Shown here piece by piece: positions 26,870 through 36,371 of a stretch of 64,000 nt of DNA. Each line of letters starts with the position of its first letter. The stretch's first letter is position 1. The notes under the pieces were generated by a model. That model made no database searches. It was given only the letters and a program-made list of their open reading frames with translations, and was not told where the DNA came from. Position numbers and translations under genes: made by a program. This stretch comes from an uncultured Alphaproteobacteria bacterium (GTDB taxonomy: Bacteria; Pseudomonadota; Alphaproteobacteria; Rhodobacterales; Rhodobacteraceae), in NCBI GenBank assembly GCA_902596985.1, contig CACJWR010000002.1, positions 43,554 to 107,553 of the forward strand, in the 5' to 3' direction.

Positions 26870-28132
26870 TTACCTCCTTTCACCTTCCACAAAGGTTGCT
26901 TCACCCCAAGCTTCTGTTACTTCTCTGGCAATAATTCTTGAAATATAAAAACCAACAACCACCATCAAGGTAAAAACTATCCAAGGCAAAAAGGACTTCG
27001 TATCAAATTCTATCCAGAATAAAGTCATAAATTGCTCTTCTCCATGGTGTCGGGCATGATTGATCAATTCAATAAGAGCAATTGATCCAATTAGAAAGGC
27101 CAAACCGGGTATAAAAATTTTTGCATAGGGCCGCACCAACATTCCTAGTCTACCCAACTGCAGTGGTATCAAATGCATAGCGAATAAACCCGTCAATCCA
27201 GCAGGCAGAAACATTACCATTAATATGAACACTATACCCGTGTATAAAGCCCATAGGTCCGTTTGAAGTCCAATAACTGTTTGCAATAGGGTAAACAAAA
27301 TTGCACCAAAAATAGGCCCCAAGAAAAAACCAACACCTCCGATGTAGGTAGCTAAGAGAACCTGGAAAGACATATTCAAGTTTAGATTTTGCTCGGTTAA
27401 TATTTCATAGTTTATTGCAAATAGGGCACCCGCTATTCCTGCAAAAAACCCAGCGGCACAAAAGGATACAAAACGAACCCAACGCATTGAGTACCCCACA
27501 AATTCTGCCCTTTCAGGATTATCTCTGACGGCGTTTGCCATTTTACCTACAGGTGTTTGTGTGAAGAGATACATACAAAAAACGGAAATAAGGACCCAAA
27601 AAGCTATAAGAAAATATACTTCTTTTTGAGTTATAAATTCAATCCCAAAAGTTGGTGGAGCCATTGTCCTATCTCCCGAAATTCCTTCTTCACCACCAAA
27701 GAACACCGTAATTATGATACAGCATGCGGCTATAAGTTCGCCAATCCCGAGACTTATCATCGCAAAAACCGTTCCAGCTTTCCTAGTTGAAAAGCTTCCA
27801 ATAATAGTAGCAAAGCCTAATCCTACCAGGCCACCGACTAATGGAAGGAGCGGTAATGGAAGCCACAGAGACTCGTTCTCCACTATATTCATAATATGTA
27901 CAGCAACAAAACCCCCTATACCCATATATACCGCATGCCCAAAACTCAGCATTCCACCCTGACCAAGTAACATGTTGTAGCTCATGGCCAACACTATTGT
28001 TATACCTATTTGGTTCATTATCGTAATGGAACCACCTCCAGTAAAAATAAATGGAAGTATACTTAAAACAATTGCCGAAACAATCCAAGGGACAAACGCT
28101 GATAGACCACTTTTTTGAATAATGTTATTCAT
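26870..28132 (-). CDS. livM: LivM-type permease with C-terminal extension
   Basis: This inner-membrane permease of 420 residues has about eight core helices and the LLGQGGMLSFGHAVYMGIGG segment typical of LivM. The last 90 residues add two more hydrophobic helices (around KIFIPGLAFLIGSIALIELI and FLPWIVFTLMVVVGFYISR), so it is longer than the classical protein of about 320. ATG 28132 (MNNIIQKSG) is chosen because AAGGA lies seven bases upstream; the longer frame overlaps livH. Confidence 0.88.
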   Translation of the reverse strand: MNNIIQKSGLSAFVPWIVSAIVLSILPFIFTGGGSITIMNQIGITIVLAMSYNMLLGQGGMLSFGHAVYMGIGGFVAVHIMNIVENESLWLPLPLLPLVGGLVGLGFATIIGSFSTRKAGTVFAMISLGIGELIAACCIIITVFFGGEEGISGDRTMAPPTFGIEFITQKEVYFLIAFWVLISVFCMYLFTQTPVGKMANAVRDNPERAEFVGYSMRWVRFVSFCAAGFFAGIAGALFAINYEILTEQNLNLNMSFQVLLATYIGGVGFFLGPIFGAILFTLLQTVIGLQTDLWALYTGIVFILMVMFLPAGLTGLFAMHLIPLQLGRLGMLVRPYAKIFIPGLAFLIGSIALIELINHARHHGEEQFMTLFWIEFDTKSFLPWIVFTLMVVVGFYISRIIAREVTEAWGEATFVEGERR

Positions 28133-28142
28133 AATTTTTCCT

Positions 28143-29099
28143 TTAAGACTCCCTCTTACCAAACAAGCCATTGGGTCTGAACACTAAAACAAGGACCAAT
28201 AAAATATAGGGTAATATTGGACCAATTTGTGGAAGAGTGAGTGTCCAAAGGTCTCGCCATGGATGATAATAAATGTCTTTGGGATACTCATAACCCAAAG
28301 CAATCAAAATGTCTCCTGCCCCTACATTGTAAGATGCGGCAAACGTTTGTAACCATCCAATTAATAATGAAGCTATGAAAGCACCGGAAAGTGATCCTAA
28401 CCCACCTACAACAACACACACAAAAACTATTGAACCTAAAAGAAACGCCATACCTGGAAAGGTGGTTAAAGAGGGACCAGCAATTACCCCTGCCAAACCT
28501 GCGAGACCTGTACCAACCCCAAAAACTCCCATGAAAACTAAAGGAACATTATGTCCTAAAGCCTCTACGGTTTTGGGGTAACTAAGTGCTGCCTGTATTA
28601 TCATTCCAACTCGCGTCCGCGCCAACACGTAATATAATGCCACGAAAATCCCAACAGATACTAACAACATAAAGACTTTGTAAGCAGGGATCGATCCTCC
28701 TGCCAAATTGAAGGCAATAAAATCCAGTGACTCAGGGCTATTGTAATTAACCATACTTCTTCCCCAAATATACTGAACCAGTTCTTCTATCACAAAAAAT
28801 AACCCGAAAGTGAAGATAAGTTCGGGTACATGTCCATACTGGTGCACTCTCCTCAAGCCATATCTCTCTACAGCAGCACCAAGAATTGTTACTAACAATG
28901 GTGCCACGATTAACCCAACCCAAAAGCCAGTGATAATACTAATTTGGTAGGCAAGATAAGCACCTAGCATATAAAACGCTGCATGAGACAAGTTTAGAAC
29001 ACCCATCATAGAAAAAATAAGAGTCAAACCGCTTGATAACATAAATAATAGCAATCCGTATATTAACCCGTCTATTACGTTAATAATAAATAAATCCAT
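28143..29099 (-). CDS. livH: LivH-type permease
   Basis: This inner-membrane permease of 318 residues has about eight hydrophobic helices and the family segment LMGVLNLSHAAFYMLGAYLA (read here as MMGVLNLSHAAFYMLGAYLA) near the N terminus. It pairs with LivM, whose gene starts ten bases downstream. A terminator-like hairpin separates it from livK upstream, so its level is probably set by read-through. Confidence 0.92.
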   Translation of the reverse strand: MDLFIINVIDGLIYGLLLFMLSSGLTLIFSMMGVLNLSHAAFYMLGAYLAYQISIITGFWVGLIVAPLLVTILGAAVERYGLRRVHQYGHVPELIFTFGLFFVIEELVQYIWGRSMVNYNSPESLDFIAFNLAGGSIPAYKVFMLLVSVGIFVALYYVLARTRVGMIIQAALSYPKTVEALGHNVPLVFMGVFGVGTGLAGLAGVIAGPSLTTFPGMAFLLGSIVFVCVVVGGLGSLSGAFIASLLIGWLQTFAASYNVGAGDILIALGYEYPKDIYYHPWRDLWTLTLPQIGPILPYILLVLVLVFRPNGLFGKRES

Positions 29100-29120
29100 T
29101 TTGCGTGCCTTGAATTTTTT

Positions 29121-29156
29121 AAAAAATGCCCCACCGCCAACGGTAGGGCATTTTTA
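29121..29156 (-). terminator. intrinsic terminator after livK
   Basis: On the minus strand an ATGCCCTACCG / CGGTGGGGCAT hairpin with a four-base loop is followed by a T run. It lies ten bases after the livK stop and before livH. Such partial terminators let the binding-protein gene be expressed above the permease genes. Confidence 0.8.
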
Positions 29157-29165
29157 CAATTTAGT

Positions 29166-30407
29166 TTACGGTCTTTTCATTTTGCATGTAGTAGGGCTGT
29201 CCATAGACGCCATTTCTACAGTCTTGAAAATCTTCATCCCATAACCAGAATTATCGTAGTCGATATCCACATCGTCGGTGTGGATAGCAACGTGCATATT
29301 CTGAATAGCTTGGTGATCCTTAGCACGCATAATTACCTTAGTATTTAGGATTTTTGAATCAAATTCCATTCCTTCTAAGGCATTTGCTACGGCTACCATA
29401 TCAGTTGCACTACCTGCTTCTTCAATGGCTTTCGCAAGCATTTGAGTAGCATTTATAATTCTAGGTTGTGATAAGTCCCACTTTGGATACTTTGCTTTGA
29501 ATCCTTTGTGGTATTCAGTGAATGCAGCTGAAGGTGAAGGATTATGAAGCCCTTCTCCAACTAAATGAAGCATTCCATTACCAGCAGCACCAAATGTACC
29601 TGTGATACCTACAGCAGCACAATAATAGCAGTAAACTGGCTTATCAAATCCTGACTCTTTTAGTGATTTACCTAAGTTTACCATGTCGGCGCCCCAATTA
29701 CCTGTTATAACGGCATCGGCACCAGACGCGAGTATTTTGCGCGCGTAAGGGGTGAAATCTTTCACTTTCCCGATTGGATGCAACTCGTTACCTACAATTT
29801 CGATTGAAGTTTTCTCAGCAAGATATTTCTCAGCAGCAGCAGCAACGGCTTTACCGAAAGAGTAGTCTTGTCCAATCAAATACATCTTCTTAATTGAAGG
29901 CACTTGCGCAATAACATCTGTTATAGCATCCATTTTTATATCAGCATTCGCGTCGAACCTGAAATGCCAAAAGTTGCACTTGTCATTTGTGAGTGCAGGG
30001 TCAACTGCAGAATAGTTTAAGAAGATTACCCTTTTATCAGGGTTTCTTTTATTATGCTTTTTAACCATGTCAGTGATAGCATTCGCGATGCCTGATGAGT
30101 TACCTTGCGCTATAAATCGTATTCCTTGGTCAATAGCAACTTGTACTTGCACTAGAGATTCTTTTCCGTCCATCTTATTATCTAGAGCAACAACTTCCAT
30201 TTTCTTTCCGCCAAGAACCCCGCCGTTCTCGTTAACCAATGTTTCAACTGCATACTTCCACTCAGCCAAACCATTGCTTCCCTGTGTAGCAAATGGTCCA
30301 GATAATGGATCAATAAATGCGATTTTCACAGTATCAGCGAAAGCCGAGGAGCTGATAAAAACCCCCGCTGCCATTACCATAGCTGTTAATTTTTTAAATA
30401 TTTTCAT
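29166..30407 (-). CDS. livK: periplasmic branched-chain/amide-type substrate-binding protein
   Basis: This type I periplasmic binding protein of 413 residues captures the ligand for the LivHMGF complex. The signal peptide is MKIFKKLTAMVMAAGVFISS ending SAFA. The mature protein opens VKIAFIDPLSGPFATQGSNG, typical of the LivK/amide family. ATG 30407 is preferred because AGGGAGG lies nine bases upstream; ATG 30413 would be too close. It is the first gene of the importer operon and divergent from the MaoC gene. The ligand cannot be read; branched-chain amino acids, amides or aromatic acids are all possible. Confidence 0.88.
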   Translation of the reverse strand: MKIFKKLTAMVMAAGVFISSSAFADTVKIAFIDPLSGPFATQGSNGLAEWKYAVETLVNENGGVLGGKKMEVVALDNKMDGKESLVQVQVAIDQGIRFIAQGNSSGIANAITDMVKKHNKRNPDKRVIFLNYSAVDPALTNDKCNFWHFRFDANADIKMDAITDVIAQVPSIKKMYLIGQDYSFGKAVAAAAEKYLAEKTSIEIVGNELHPIGKVKDFTPYARKILASGADAVITGNWGADMVNLGKSLKESGFDKPVYCYYCAAVGITGTFGAAGNGMLHLVGEGLHNPSPSAAFTEYHKGFKAKYPKWDLSQPRIINATQMLAKAIEEAGSATDMVAVANALEGMEFDSKILNTKVIMRAKDHQAIQNMHVAIHTDDVDIDYDNSGYGMKIFKTVEMASMDSPTTCKMKRP

Positions 30408-30538
30408 AAACATAATCCTCCCTAAGTTTATGTAGTTTTATAAATAAAATAGTTCAATGTACAAATGATAGGATTAAATTTTTTAAGAGGTCAACCCTAA
30501 AATATCGCAACGGTATTACATAGCGTCAATTAATCACA

Positions 30539-30551
30539 TAACGTTACGTCA
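30539..30551. promoter_or_regulatory. candidate operator related to the 20,261 palindrome
   Basis: TAACGTTACGTCA keeps the ACGT-T-ACGT core of the palindrome at 20261-20273. It lies in the 249-base region between divergent livK and the MaoC gene, about 130 bases from livK and 105 from MaoC. A shared repressor is inferred from the repeat. No other element is recognised in this intergenic region. Confidence 0.4.
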
Positions 30552-30656
30552 ATTCTACACAACGTATAAAAAAAACATCCTTCTAGCCAAAAAAAAGAGT
30601 AAATCAAGCGTTAATCCTATTAATATGGAGGCAAACCGAATCGTGGAGGCTAAAAG

Positions 30657-31148
30657 ATGAACAAGGTAAACAATGATGGAGCTCTTACCAAATTGAGTTT
30701 TGACGAGGTGTCAGAAAAACTGGGGCAAGCTGTGGGAAAATCAGAGTGGTACTCTATCGATCAAGCCATGATTGACAGTTTTGCAGACCTAACTAAAGAT
30801 CATTTCTTTATTCACTTGGATCCTGAAAGAGTAAAAAGAGAAACACCATTAAATTCGACAATAGCGCATGGGTTTCTATCCGTATCACTACTTTCTGCGA
30901 TGTCCTACGATTGTGTCCCAGGAATAAAAGGGGCACACTTCGGCCTTAATTATGGATTTAATAAGCTACGGTTTGTATCGCCTGTACCAGTAAACTCAAG
31001 AGTAAGGGGGCATTTTACTTTGAAAGATATCGAGAAGAAACATACTGGAGAAGTAACAATGATTTACGACGTTATCGTAGAACTTGAAAATCAAGAAAAA
31101 CCTGTTCTGGCTGCAGAGTGGATTACAAAAGCCTTTGTTAAACCTTAA
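30657..31148 (+). CDS. MaoC/NodN-like enoyl-CoA hydratase
   Basis: This single hot-dog domain of 163 residues has the hydratase motif (DHFFIHLDPERV with catalytic Asp and His, then STIAHGFLSVSLLS). It probably hydrates a trans-2-enoyl-CoA to the (R)-3-hydroxy form. It is the first gene of the plus-strand operon that includes thiolase and acyl-CoA dehydrogenase, 93 bases before the thiolase. Confidence 0.85.
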   Translation: MNKVNNDGALTKLSFDEVSEKLGQAVGKSEWYSIDQAMIDSFADLTKDHFFIHLDPERVKRETPLNSTIAHGFLSVSLLSAMSYDCVPGIKGAHFGLNYGFNKLRFVSPVPVNSRVRGHFTLKDIEKKHTGEVTMIYDVIVELENQEKPVLAAEWITKAFVKP

Positions 31149-31241
31149 GGTCATAAGTTTAAAGATTGTACGAAAAAATTTGTGTGATAGAGTTGTAAGC
31201 ACTTAATACAAAAGTTTTCATTTAATTATCGGAGAAAAGAA

Positions 31242-32444
31242 ATGCGAGAAGCCGTAATAGTATCAACTGCGAGAACACCTATAGGAAAAGCTTACAGGGG
31301 AGCTTTTAACGATACATCCGCCCAAGAGTTGGCCGGACATGCAATTGGAAAAGCAGTTGAGAGGGCTGGAATAGAGACTGACGAGGTAAGTGACGTTATC
31401 ATGGGAGCTGCTCTACAGCAAGGATCTAGTGGAGGTAATATTGCACGACAAGCGGCCATACGAGCAGGGTTACCCGTAACAGTTCCAGGAATGTCTATAG
31501 ATCGTCAATGCGCTAGCGGAATGATGGCAATTGCGACAGCAGCAAAACAAATTATTAACGACGGCATGGATATTACGGTGGGTGGGGGAGTAGAATCCAT
31601 AAGCCTTGTTCAAAACGATAAAATGAATGGATACAGAGCGAACGATCCATGGTTTAAGGATCATCAACCAGATATGTATATGACTATGATCGAGACTGCA
31701 GAGACCGTCGCCTCTCGATATAATATTAGTCGAGAGTATCAGGATGAATATTCTCTTCAATCTCAACAGAGAACTGCATCTGGGCAACAAAGAGGAGCAT
31801 TCGATGATGAAATTGTGCCACTCAAAACAATCATGAAGGTGCAAGATAAAGAAACAGGTGAAATAAGTGATAGAGAAGTAACGCTTGAGAAAGATGAAGG
31901 AAATAGACCTAGCACAAACATCGAAGGGCTATCTTCGTTGTCACCAGTTTTTAAAAATGGTCTGACTATGTCTGAAGGTGGGTATATAACTGCAGGTAAT
32001 GCAAGTCAGCTGTCAGATGGCGCATCAGCATCTGTGTTAATGGAAGCCAAAATTGCAGAAAAGAAGGGGTTAGAACCGTTAGGACGATATGTAGGCATGA
32101 TGGCTGCTGGTTGTGCTCCCGACGAAATGGGTATTGGACCTGTTTTCGCAGTCCCAAAACTACTTGAAAAACATAACTTAAAGATGGATGACATTGATCT
32201 TTGGGAGTTGAATGAAGCCTTCGCTGTGCAAGTTCTGTATTGTAAAGACAAGCTAGGTATTCCAGATGAAAATCTTAATGTAAATGGAGGGGCAATCTCT
32301 ATTGGCCATCCTTATGGAATGTCTGGAGCTCGTATGGTTGGTCACGCGCTAATCGAAGGAAAGCGAAGAGGTGCGAAATATGTCTTATGCACCATGTGCA
32401 TTGGAGGAGGAATGGGAGGTGCGGGCCTTTTTGAGGTTCTCTGA
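31242..32444 (+). CDS. acetyl-CoA acyltransferase (thiolase)
   Basis: This catabolic-type thiolase of 400 residues cleaves 3-oxoacyl-CoA with CoA. It shows the nucleophile Cys in [13 protein letters not shown] (about residue 90), the His in [17 protein letters not shown] and the second Cys in [17 protein letters not shown] precedes ATG. It overlaps the nitronate monooxygenase gene by one base (TGATG). Confidence 0.93.
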   Translation: MREAVIVSTARTPIGKAYRGAFNDTSAQELAGHAIGKAVERAGIETDEVSDVIMGAALQQGSSGGNIARQAAIRAGLPVTVPGMSIDRQCASGMMAIATAAKQIINDGMDITVGGGVESISLVQNDKMNGYRANDPWFKDHQPDMYMTMIETAETVASRYNISREYQDEYSLQSQQRTASGQQRGAFDDEIVPLKTIMKVQDKETGEISDREVTLEKDEGNRPSTNIEGLSSLSPVFKNGLTMSEGGYITAGNASQLSDGASASVLMEAKIAEKKGLEPLGRYVGMMAAGCAPDEMGIGPVFAVPKLLEKHNLKMDDIDLWELNEAFAVQVLYCKDKLGIPDENLNVNGGAISIGHPYGMSGARMVGHALIEGKRRGAKYVLCTMCIGGGMGGAGLFEVL

Positions 32445-33442
32445 TGAACATGCATAGTAGTACAAATCTTCCAGCAGTATTGAAAGCAGGAAAGCTTCCG
32501 GTAGTAGCAGCTCCACTATTTATTATATCAGTACCAGATTTGGTAATTGCACAGTGTAAATCTGGGGTCATTGGAAGCTTCCCAGCCTTAAATGCACGTG
32601 AGAAAGAGGGTGAACCCATCGAGCTGGAGAGATGGCTCAAACGCATAACGGAGGAACTTGACCGGTATAACCAAGAAAATCCAGATAATCCTGCGGCTCC
32701 ATTTGCTGTAAATCAAATAGTACATAGATCAAATCCACGATTGATGCGAGATATCGAAATATGTGTGAAATGGAATGTACCTGTTTGGATTACATCCCTT
32801 GGAGCTCGACCAGAAGTTAATGAAGCGGCTCATTCATGCGGTGGCATTGTTTTACATGATATTATCAACAATACTTTCGCTAGAAAAGCTATCGAAAAAG
32901 GTGCCGACGGCCTTATCGCAGTGGCGGCCGGTGCCGGCGGACACGCTGGACCTCAATCACCCTTTGCTTTGATTCAAGAAATCAGAGAATGGTTCAAGGG
33001 GCCCTTATTGCTTTCAGGCTCCATCGCAACGGGACGAGCTTTGCTTGCCTCACTCATGATGGGAGCAGACATGGGGTACATCGGGTCACCATTCATTGCA
33101 ACAAAAGAGGCAAATGCCACCGATGCATATAAAAACATGATAGTCGCTTCCTCTGCCGAAGATATACTTCTTTCATCGCTTTTCACTGGAGTTTCTGGAA
33201 ACTACTTAAAACCGTCCGTTATTAATGCTGGTATGGACCCAGACAACCTTCGGGAAGGATCAGTCAAAGATATGAATTTTGACCCTTCATCTGAAAAGCC
33301 AAAGGCGTGGTCACAAATTTTTGGATGTGGGCAAGGCATTGCGTCAATTAAAGCAATTGAAACTGTTTCGGAGTTTGTTCATAATTTAGATTCGGAATTC
33401 AAGGCAGCTGTCTCAGAGTTTAAATTAAAATTTAGTAGTTAG
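32444..33442 (+). CDS. nitronate monooxygenase-family flavoprotein
   Basis: This FMN TIM barrel of 332 residues resembles 2-nitropropane dioxygenase. ADGLIAVAAGAGGHAGPQSP and LLLSGSIATGRALLASLMMG are the FMN phosphate-binding segments. The family oxidises nitronates, but many members inside acyl-CoA operons act on unknown substrates or as enoyl reductases. Position between thiolase and acyl-CoA dehydrogenase suggests the latter kind of role. Confidence 0.82.
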   Translation: MNMHSSTNLPAVLKAGKLPVVAAPLFIISVPDLVIAQCKSGVIGSFPALNAREKEGEPIELERWLKRITEELDRYNQENPDNPAAPFAVNQIVHRSNPRLMRDIEICVKWNVPVWITSLGARPEVNEAAHSCGGIVLHDIINNTFARKAIEKGADGLIAVAAGAGGHAGPQSPFALIQEIREWFKGPLLLSGSIATGRALLASLMMGADMGYIGSPFIATKEANATDAYKNMIVASSAEDILLSSLFTGVSGNYLKPSVINAGMDPDNLREGSVKDMNFDPSSEKPKAWSQIFGCGQGIASIKAIETVSEFVHNLDSEFKAAVSEFKLKFSS

Positions 33443-33451
33443 GAGAAAGAT

Positions 33452-34678
33452 ATGGATTTAGGCGTTACCGACAAAGTAAAACCGTTAATTGATAAAGTAA
33501 GACAGATGGTTTCAGATGACATAGAACCACTTGACCAAGAGTTTCATGAAGAAGTTGGAAAGCATCCGTCTGGAAGCAGATGGCAGTTTACCCAACGACA
33601 AATGGAAATATTAACCCATCTGAAGTCTCTCGCTAAAGAGAGAGGCCTTTGGAACTTTTGGCTTACGGATTCAGAGAAAGGCTACGGTTTATCAACTGTT
33701 GAGTATGCTTATCTGGCAGAAGAAATGGGAAAAGTTGGTATTGCAGCTGAAGTATTTAACTGCAGCGCACCGGACACAGGAAATATGGAAGTAATTGAGC
33801 GCTATGGCAATGAAAACCACAAAAAGAAATGGTTATCAAAGTTACTAGAAGGAGAGATCCGATCTGCTTATTTAATGACGGAGCCTGACGTTGCTTCTTC
33901 AGACGCGACAAATATATCACTCGAAGCAAAAAAAGATGGAGATCATTGGGTCTTGAATGGTCAAAAATGGTGGTCTTCCGGTGTTGGAGATCCCAGATGT
34001 AAAGTTTTTATTGTTATGGCGCTAACTGATCCAGACGCAGCAAAGCATTCTAGGCATTCAATGTTTTTTGTAGATGCCGATTCTGAAGGATTTGAAGTAC
34101 TCAGATATATGAATGTCTTTGGTGCAGACGACGCTCCGCATGGGCACGGCCACTGCAAATTCACAAATGTGAAGGTTCCGGCGGAGAATCTAATTCTTGG
34201 TGAGGGGCGTGGATTCGAGGTATCACAAGGAAGACTAGGGCCAGGAAGAATCCATCATTGTATGAGAGCCATTGGGCAAGCAGAAAAAGCCCTTGAGTTG
34301 ATGATAAGGCGCTCTAAAACACGAACAGCCTTCGGCAAAGAGTTGACAGAGCTCGGAGCTAACTACGATATAATTGCAAATTGTAGGATGGAAATAGAGC
34401 AGAGCCGGTTACTTTGCTTGAAAGCAGCCTGGATGATGGATACTGCAGGTGTGAAAGCAGCACAACCATGGATTAGTCAGATAAAAGTTGTAGCACCTCT
34501 TATGGCATTGAAGGTCATCGATGAGGCAATACAAATGCATGGTGGAATGGGGATCAGTCAAGACACGCCTCTTGCTCATATGTGGACACATGTTAGGACA
34601 TTACGACTTGCTGATGGCCCAGATGCCGTTCACAGAAGACAGGTCGCTAGAGCTGAACTAAGACGATACTCAAACTAA
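33452..34678 (+). CDS. acyl-CoA dehydrogenase, ACAD10/11-like
   Basis: This FAD enzyme of 408 residues contains AYLMTEPDVASSDATNI (FAD and substrate site), HGHCKFTNVKVPAENL, RTAFGKELTELGANYD and MHGGMGISQDTPLAHMWTH. The whole resembles the dehydrogenase domain of human ACAD10/11 and Pseudomonas LvaC. In those systems an APH-fold kinase phosphorylates a 4-hydroxyacyl-CoA and the ACAD then removes phosphate. An APH-fold gene lies two genes downstream. A conventional beta-oxidation role is possible. Confidence 0.87.
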   Translation: MDLGVTDKVKPLIDKVRQMVSDDIEPLDQEFHEEVGKHPSGSRWQFTQRQMEILTHLKSLAKERGLWNFWLTDSEKGYGLSTVEYAYLAEEMGKVGIAAEVFNCSAPDTGNMEVIERYGNENHKKKWLSKLLEGEIRSAYLMTEPDVASSDATNISLEAKKDGDHWVLNGQKWWSSGVGDPRCKVFIVMALTDPDAAKHSRHSMFFVDADSEGFEVLRYMNVFGADDAPHGHGHCKFTNVKVPAENLILGEGRGFEVSQGRLGPGRIHHCMRAIGQAEKALELMIRRSKTRTAFGKELTELGANYDIIANCRMEIEQSRLLCLKAAWMMDTAGVKAAQPWISQIKVVAPLMALKVIDEAIQMHGGMGISQDTPLAHMWTHVRTLRLADGPDAVHRRQVARAELRRYSN

Positions 34679-34693
34679 GTGTTTTAAATCTTA

Positions 34694-35341
34694 ATGAGTG
34701 AGCTAATTCTAATTAGACATGCTCAAGCATCTTTTGGTCATGAAAATTACGATAACTTATCCGAGTTAGGTCATGACCAAGCAGCTCTTTTAGGTTCCTT
34801 TTTCGACAAACTAAATATAGCCCCTGACAGAGTTGTTATAGGAACCCAAAAGAGACATCAGCAAACACTGGACAATTTTAATTTGAAATGCCAAGTTGAT
34901 AAGCACCCTGGCTGGAACGAATATGACTTTAGAGACTTATTATTAGCAGAGTTTGGCCCAAATATCCCGGAAGAGATTTTTACTGACAGAAAGACCCACT
35001 TTAAAACTCTTCGATCAACTGTAACCAACTGGATGAATGCAAAACTACCAAATGCGACTGAAAGCTGGGAAGACTTTTCTTCAAGAATTAGTAGTGCGCT
35101 TGAGTTTAGTTGTGATCTTGACTGTAAACAAGTCGTCGTTGTCACATCAGGAGGACCAATAAGTAGAGTGGTAGCAACAACCCTCAATGCTCCTAAAGAA
35201 GAAATGATGACATTAAACTTACAAATAAAAAATACATCAATTTCAAAGTTCATTTACACTCCCAAAGCCTTTTACCTTCACAGCTTTAACTACGCACCTC
35301 AATTCGATGGAGACAACGCTCATTTGCTGACCTATAGTTAG
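34694..35341 (+). CDS. histidine phosphatase-family protein
   Basis: This 215-residue protein has the branch 1 motif LIRHAQASFG (RHG changed to RHA, with the nucleophile His kept) and the second catalytic His region near SGGPISRV. It lies between the ACAD and APH-like genes. Removal of phosphate from a pathway intermediate is plausible but not shown. The gap to the next gene is four bases. Confidence 0.75.
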   Translation: MSELILIRHAQASFGHENYDNLSELGHDQAALLGSFFDKLNIAPDRVVIGTQKRHQQTLDNFNLKCQVDKHPGWNEYDFRDLLLAEFGPNIPEEIFTDRKTHFKTLRSTVTNWMNAKLPNATESWEDFSSRISSALEFSCDLDCKQVVVVTSGGPISRVVATTLNAPKEEMMTLNLQIKNTSISKFIYTPKAFYLHSFNYAPQFDGDNAHLLTYS

Positions 35342-35345
35342 GAAG

Positions 35346-36371
35346 ATGTCTATAGATCCATTAAACAAAGAAAAACTTCTCCCCTATTTAGCAACTAAGA
35401 TTGACGGGTTTTCACATTTAAAAAATGTAAAAAAATTTTCTATTGGCCAATCGAACCCAACCTTTTTACTAGAGACAGATACGGCTAGTTATGTTATCAG
35501 GCGAAAACCAGATGGGCCCTTATTAAAATCGGCACACGCCTTAGACCGAGAATATAGAGTGCAAAAGGCAATATATGATACACCCGTACCCGTCGCGAAA
35601 ATGCTTCATTATTGTGATGATCAATCTATTTTAGGCGTTGATTTTTATATAATGGAATTCGTTGATGGAGTAGTTTATGAAGACCCTGCTTTACCAAGTT
35701 TAGCTAATGACGATAGAGCAAAGGTTTATAGCGAAATAAATAGAGGATTGTCTTCGTTACATAAAGTAAATATTGATGCGGTGGGCTTAACAGATTTTGG
35801 TGCGGAAGGAAACTACTATGAAAGGCAGATAAGCAGGTGGGCAAAACAATATTTGTCATCGGAAACGGAAAAAATTAGCGAAATGAACGAAATGATGGAA
35901 GAGCTTCCGAAAAGGATACCTATAGATAATTCTCCTCGTTCACTAGTTCATGGAGATTTTCGACTTGATAATATGATATTTGATAAAAATGAGCCAAAAC
36001 TACTGGCAATTATAGACTGGGAGATTTGTACAACTGGACATCCCATTGCTGACCTCGCATCTTTAATCATGCAGTGGGAACAAACAGCAGGAAAAATTAG
36101 CAGAGGGCTACAAGGTATTGAAAGAGGACCTCTCGGAATACCAAGCGACGAAGATTTTATTAAAGAATATTGCAAGTTAAGAAACATCGACTACATAGAA
36201 GATTTTAATTTTTATCTCGCGTTCTGTTTTTTTCGAATGGCATGTGTTATACAGGGCGTAAAAAAAAGAGCTTTGTCAGGAATTGCCGCTAATCCTGAAC
36301 GCTCAAATAGGGAAACATTATCTGTTCCAAAGCTAGCTAAGCGTGCGTATGAACTAATGAAGGCACTATGA
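35346..36371 (+). CDS. APH-fold phosphotransferase (ACAD10/LvaA-like)
   Basis: This kinase of 341 residues has the aminoglycoside-phosphotransferase fold. The catalytic loop is SLVHGDFRLDNMIF (Asp and Asn) and the metal-binding motif is IIDWEICTTGHPIADLA. That form is common to ACAD10/11 kinase domains and LvaA, which phosphorylate 4-hydroxyacyl-CoA. The neighbouring ACAD supports this role over antibiotic resistance. It overlaps tesB by four bases (ATGA). Confidence 0.82.
   Translation: MSIDPLNKEKLLPYLATKIDGFSHLKNVKKFSIGQSNPTFLLETDTASYVIRRKPDGPLLKSAHALDREYRVQKAIYDTPVPVAKMLHYCDDQSILGVDFYIMEFVDGVVYEDPALPSLANDDRAKVYSEINRGLSSLHKVNIDAVGLTDFGAEGNYYERQISRWAKQYLSSETEKISEMNEMMEELPKRIPIDNSPRSLVHGDFRLDNMIFDKNEPKLLAIIDWEICTTGHPIADLASLIMQWEQTAGKISRGLQGIERGPLGIPSDEDFIKEYCKLRNIDYIEDFNFYLAFCFFRMACVIQGVKKRALSGIAANPERSNRETLSVPKLAKRAYELMKAL

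Noticed and set aside
30067..30435. 122-codon open frame antisense to livK
   Set aside because: It lies wholly over a well-supported binding-protein gene, has no recognisable domain and reads as a mirror of livK codons.
31470..31844. 124-codon open frame antisense to thiolase
   Set aside because: Fully inside the thiolase gene and with unnatural composition (His, Cys, Ser rich).
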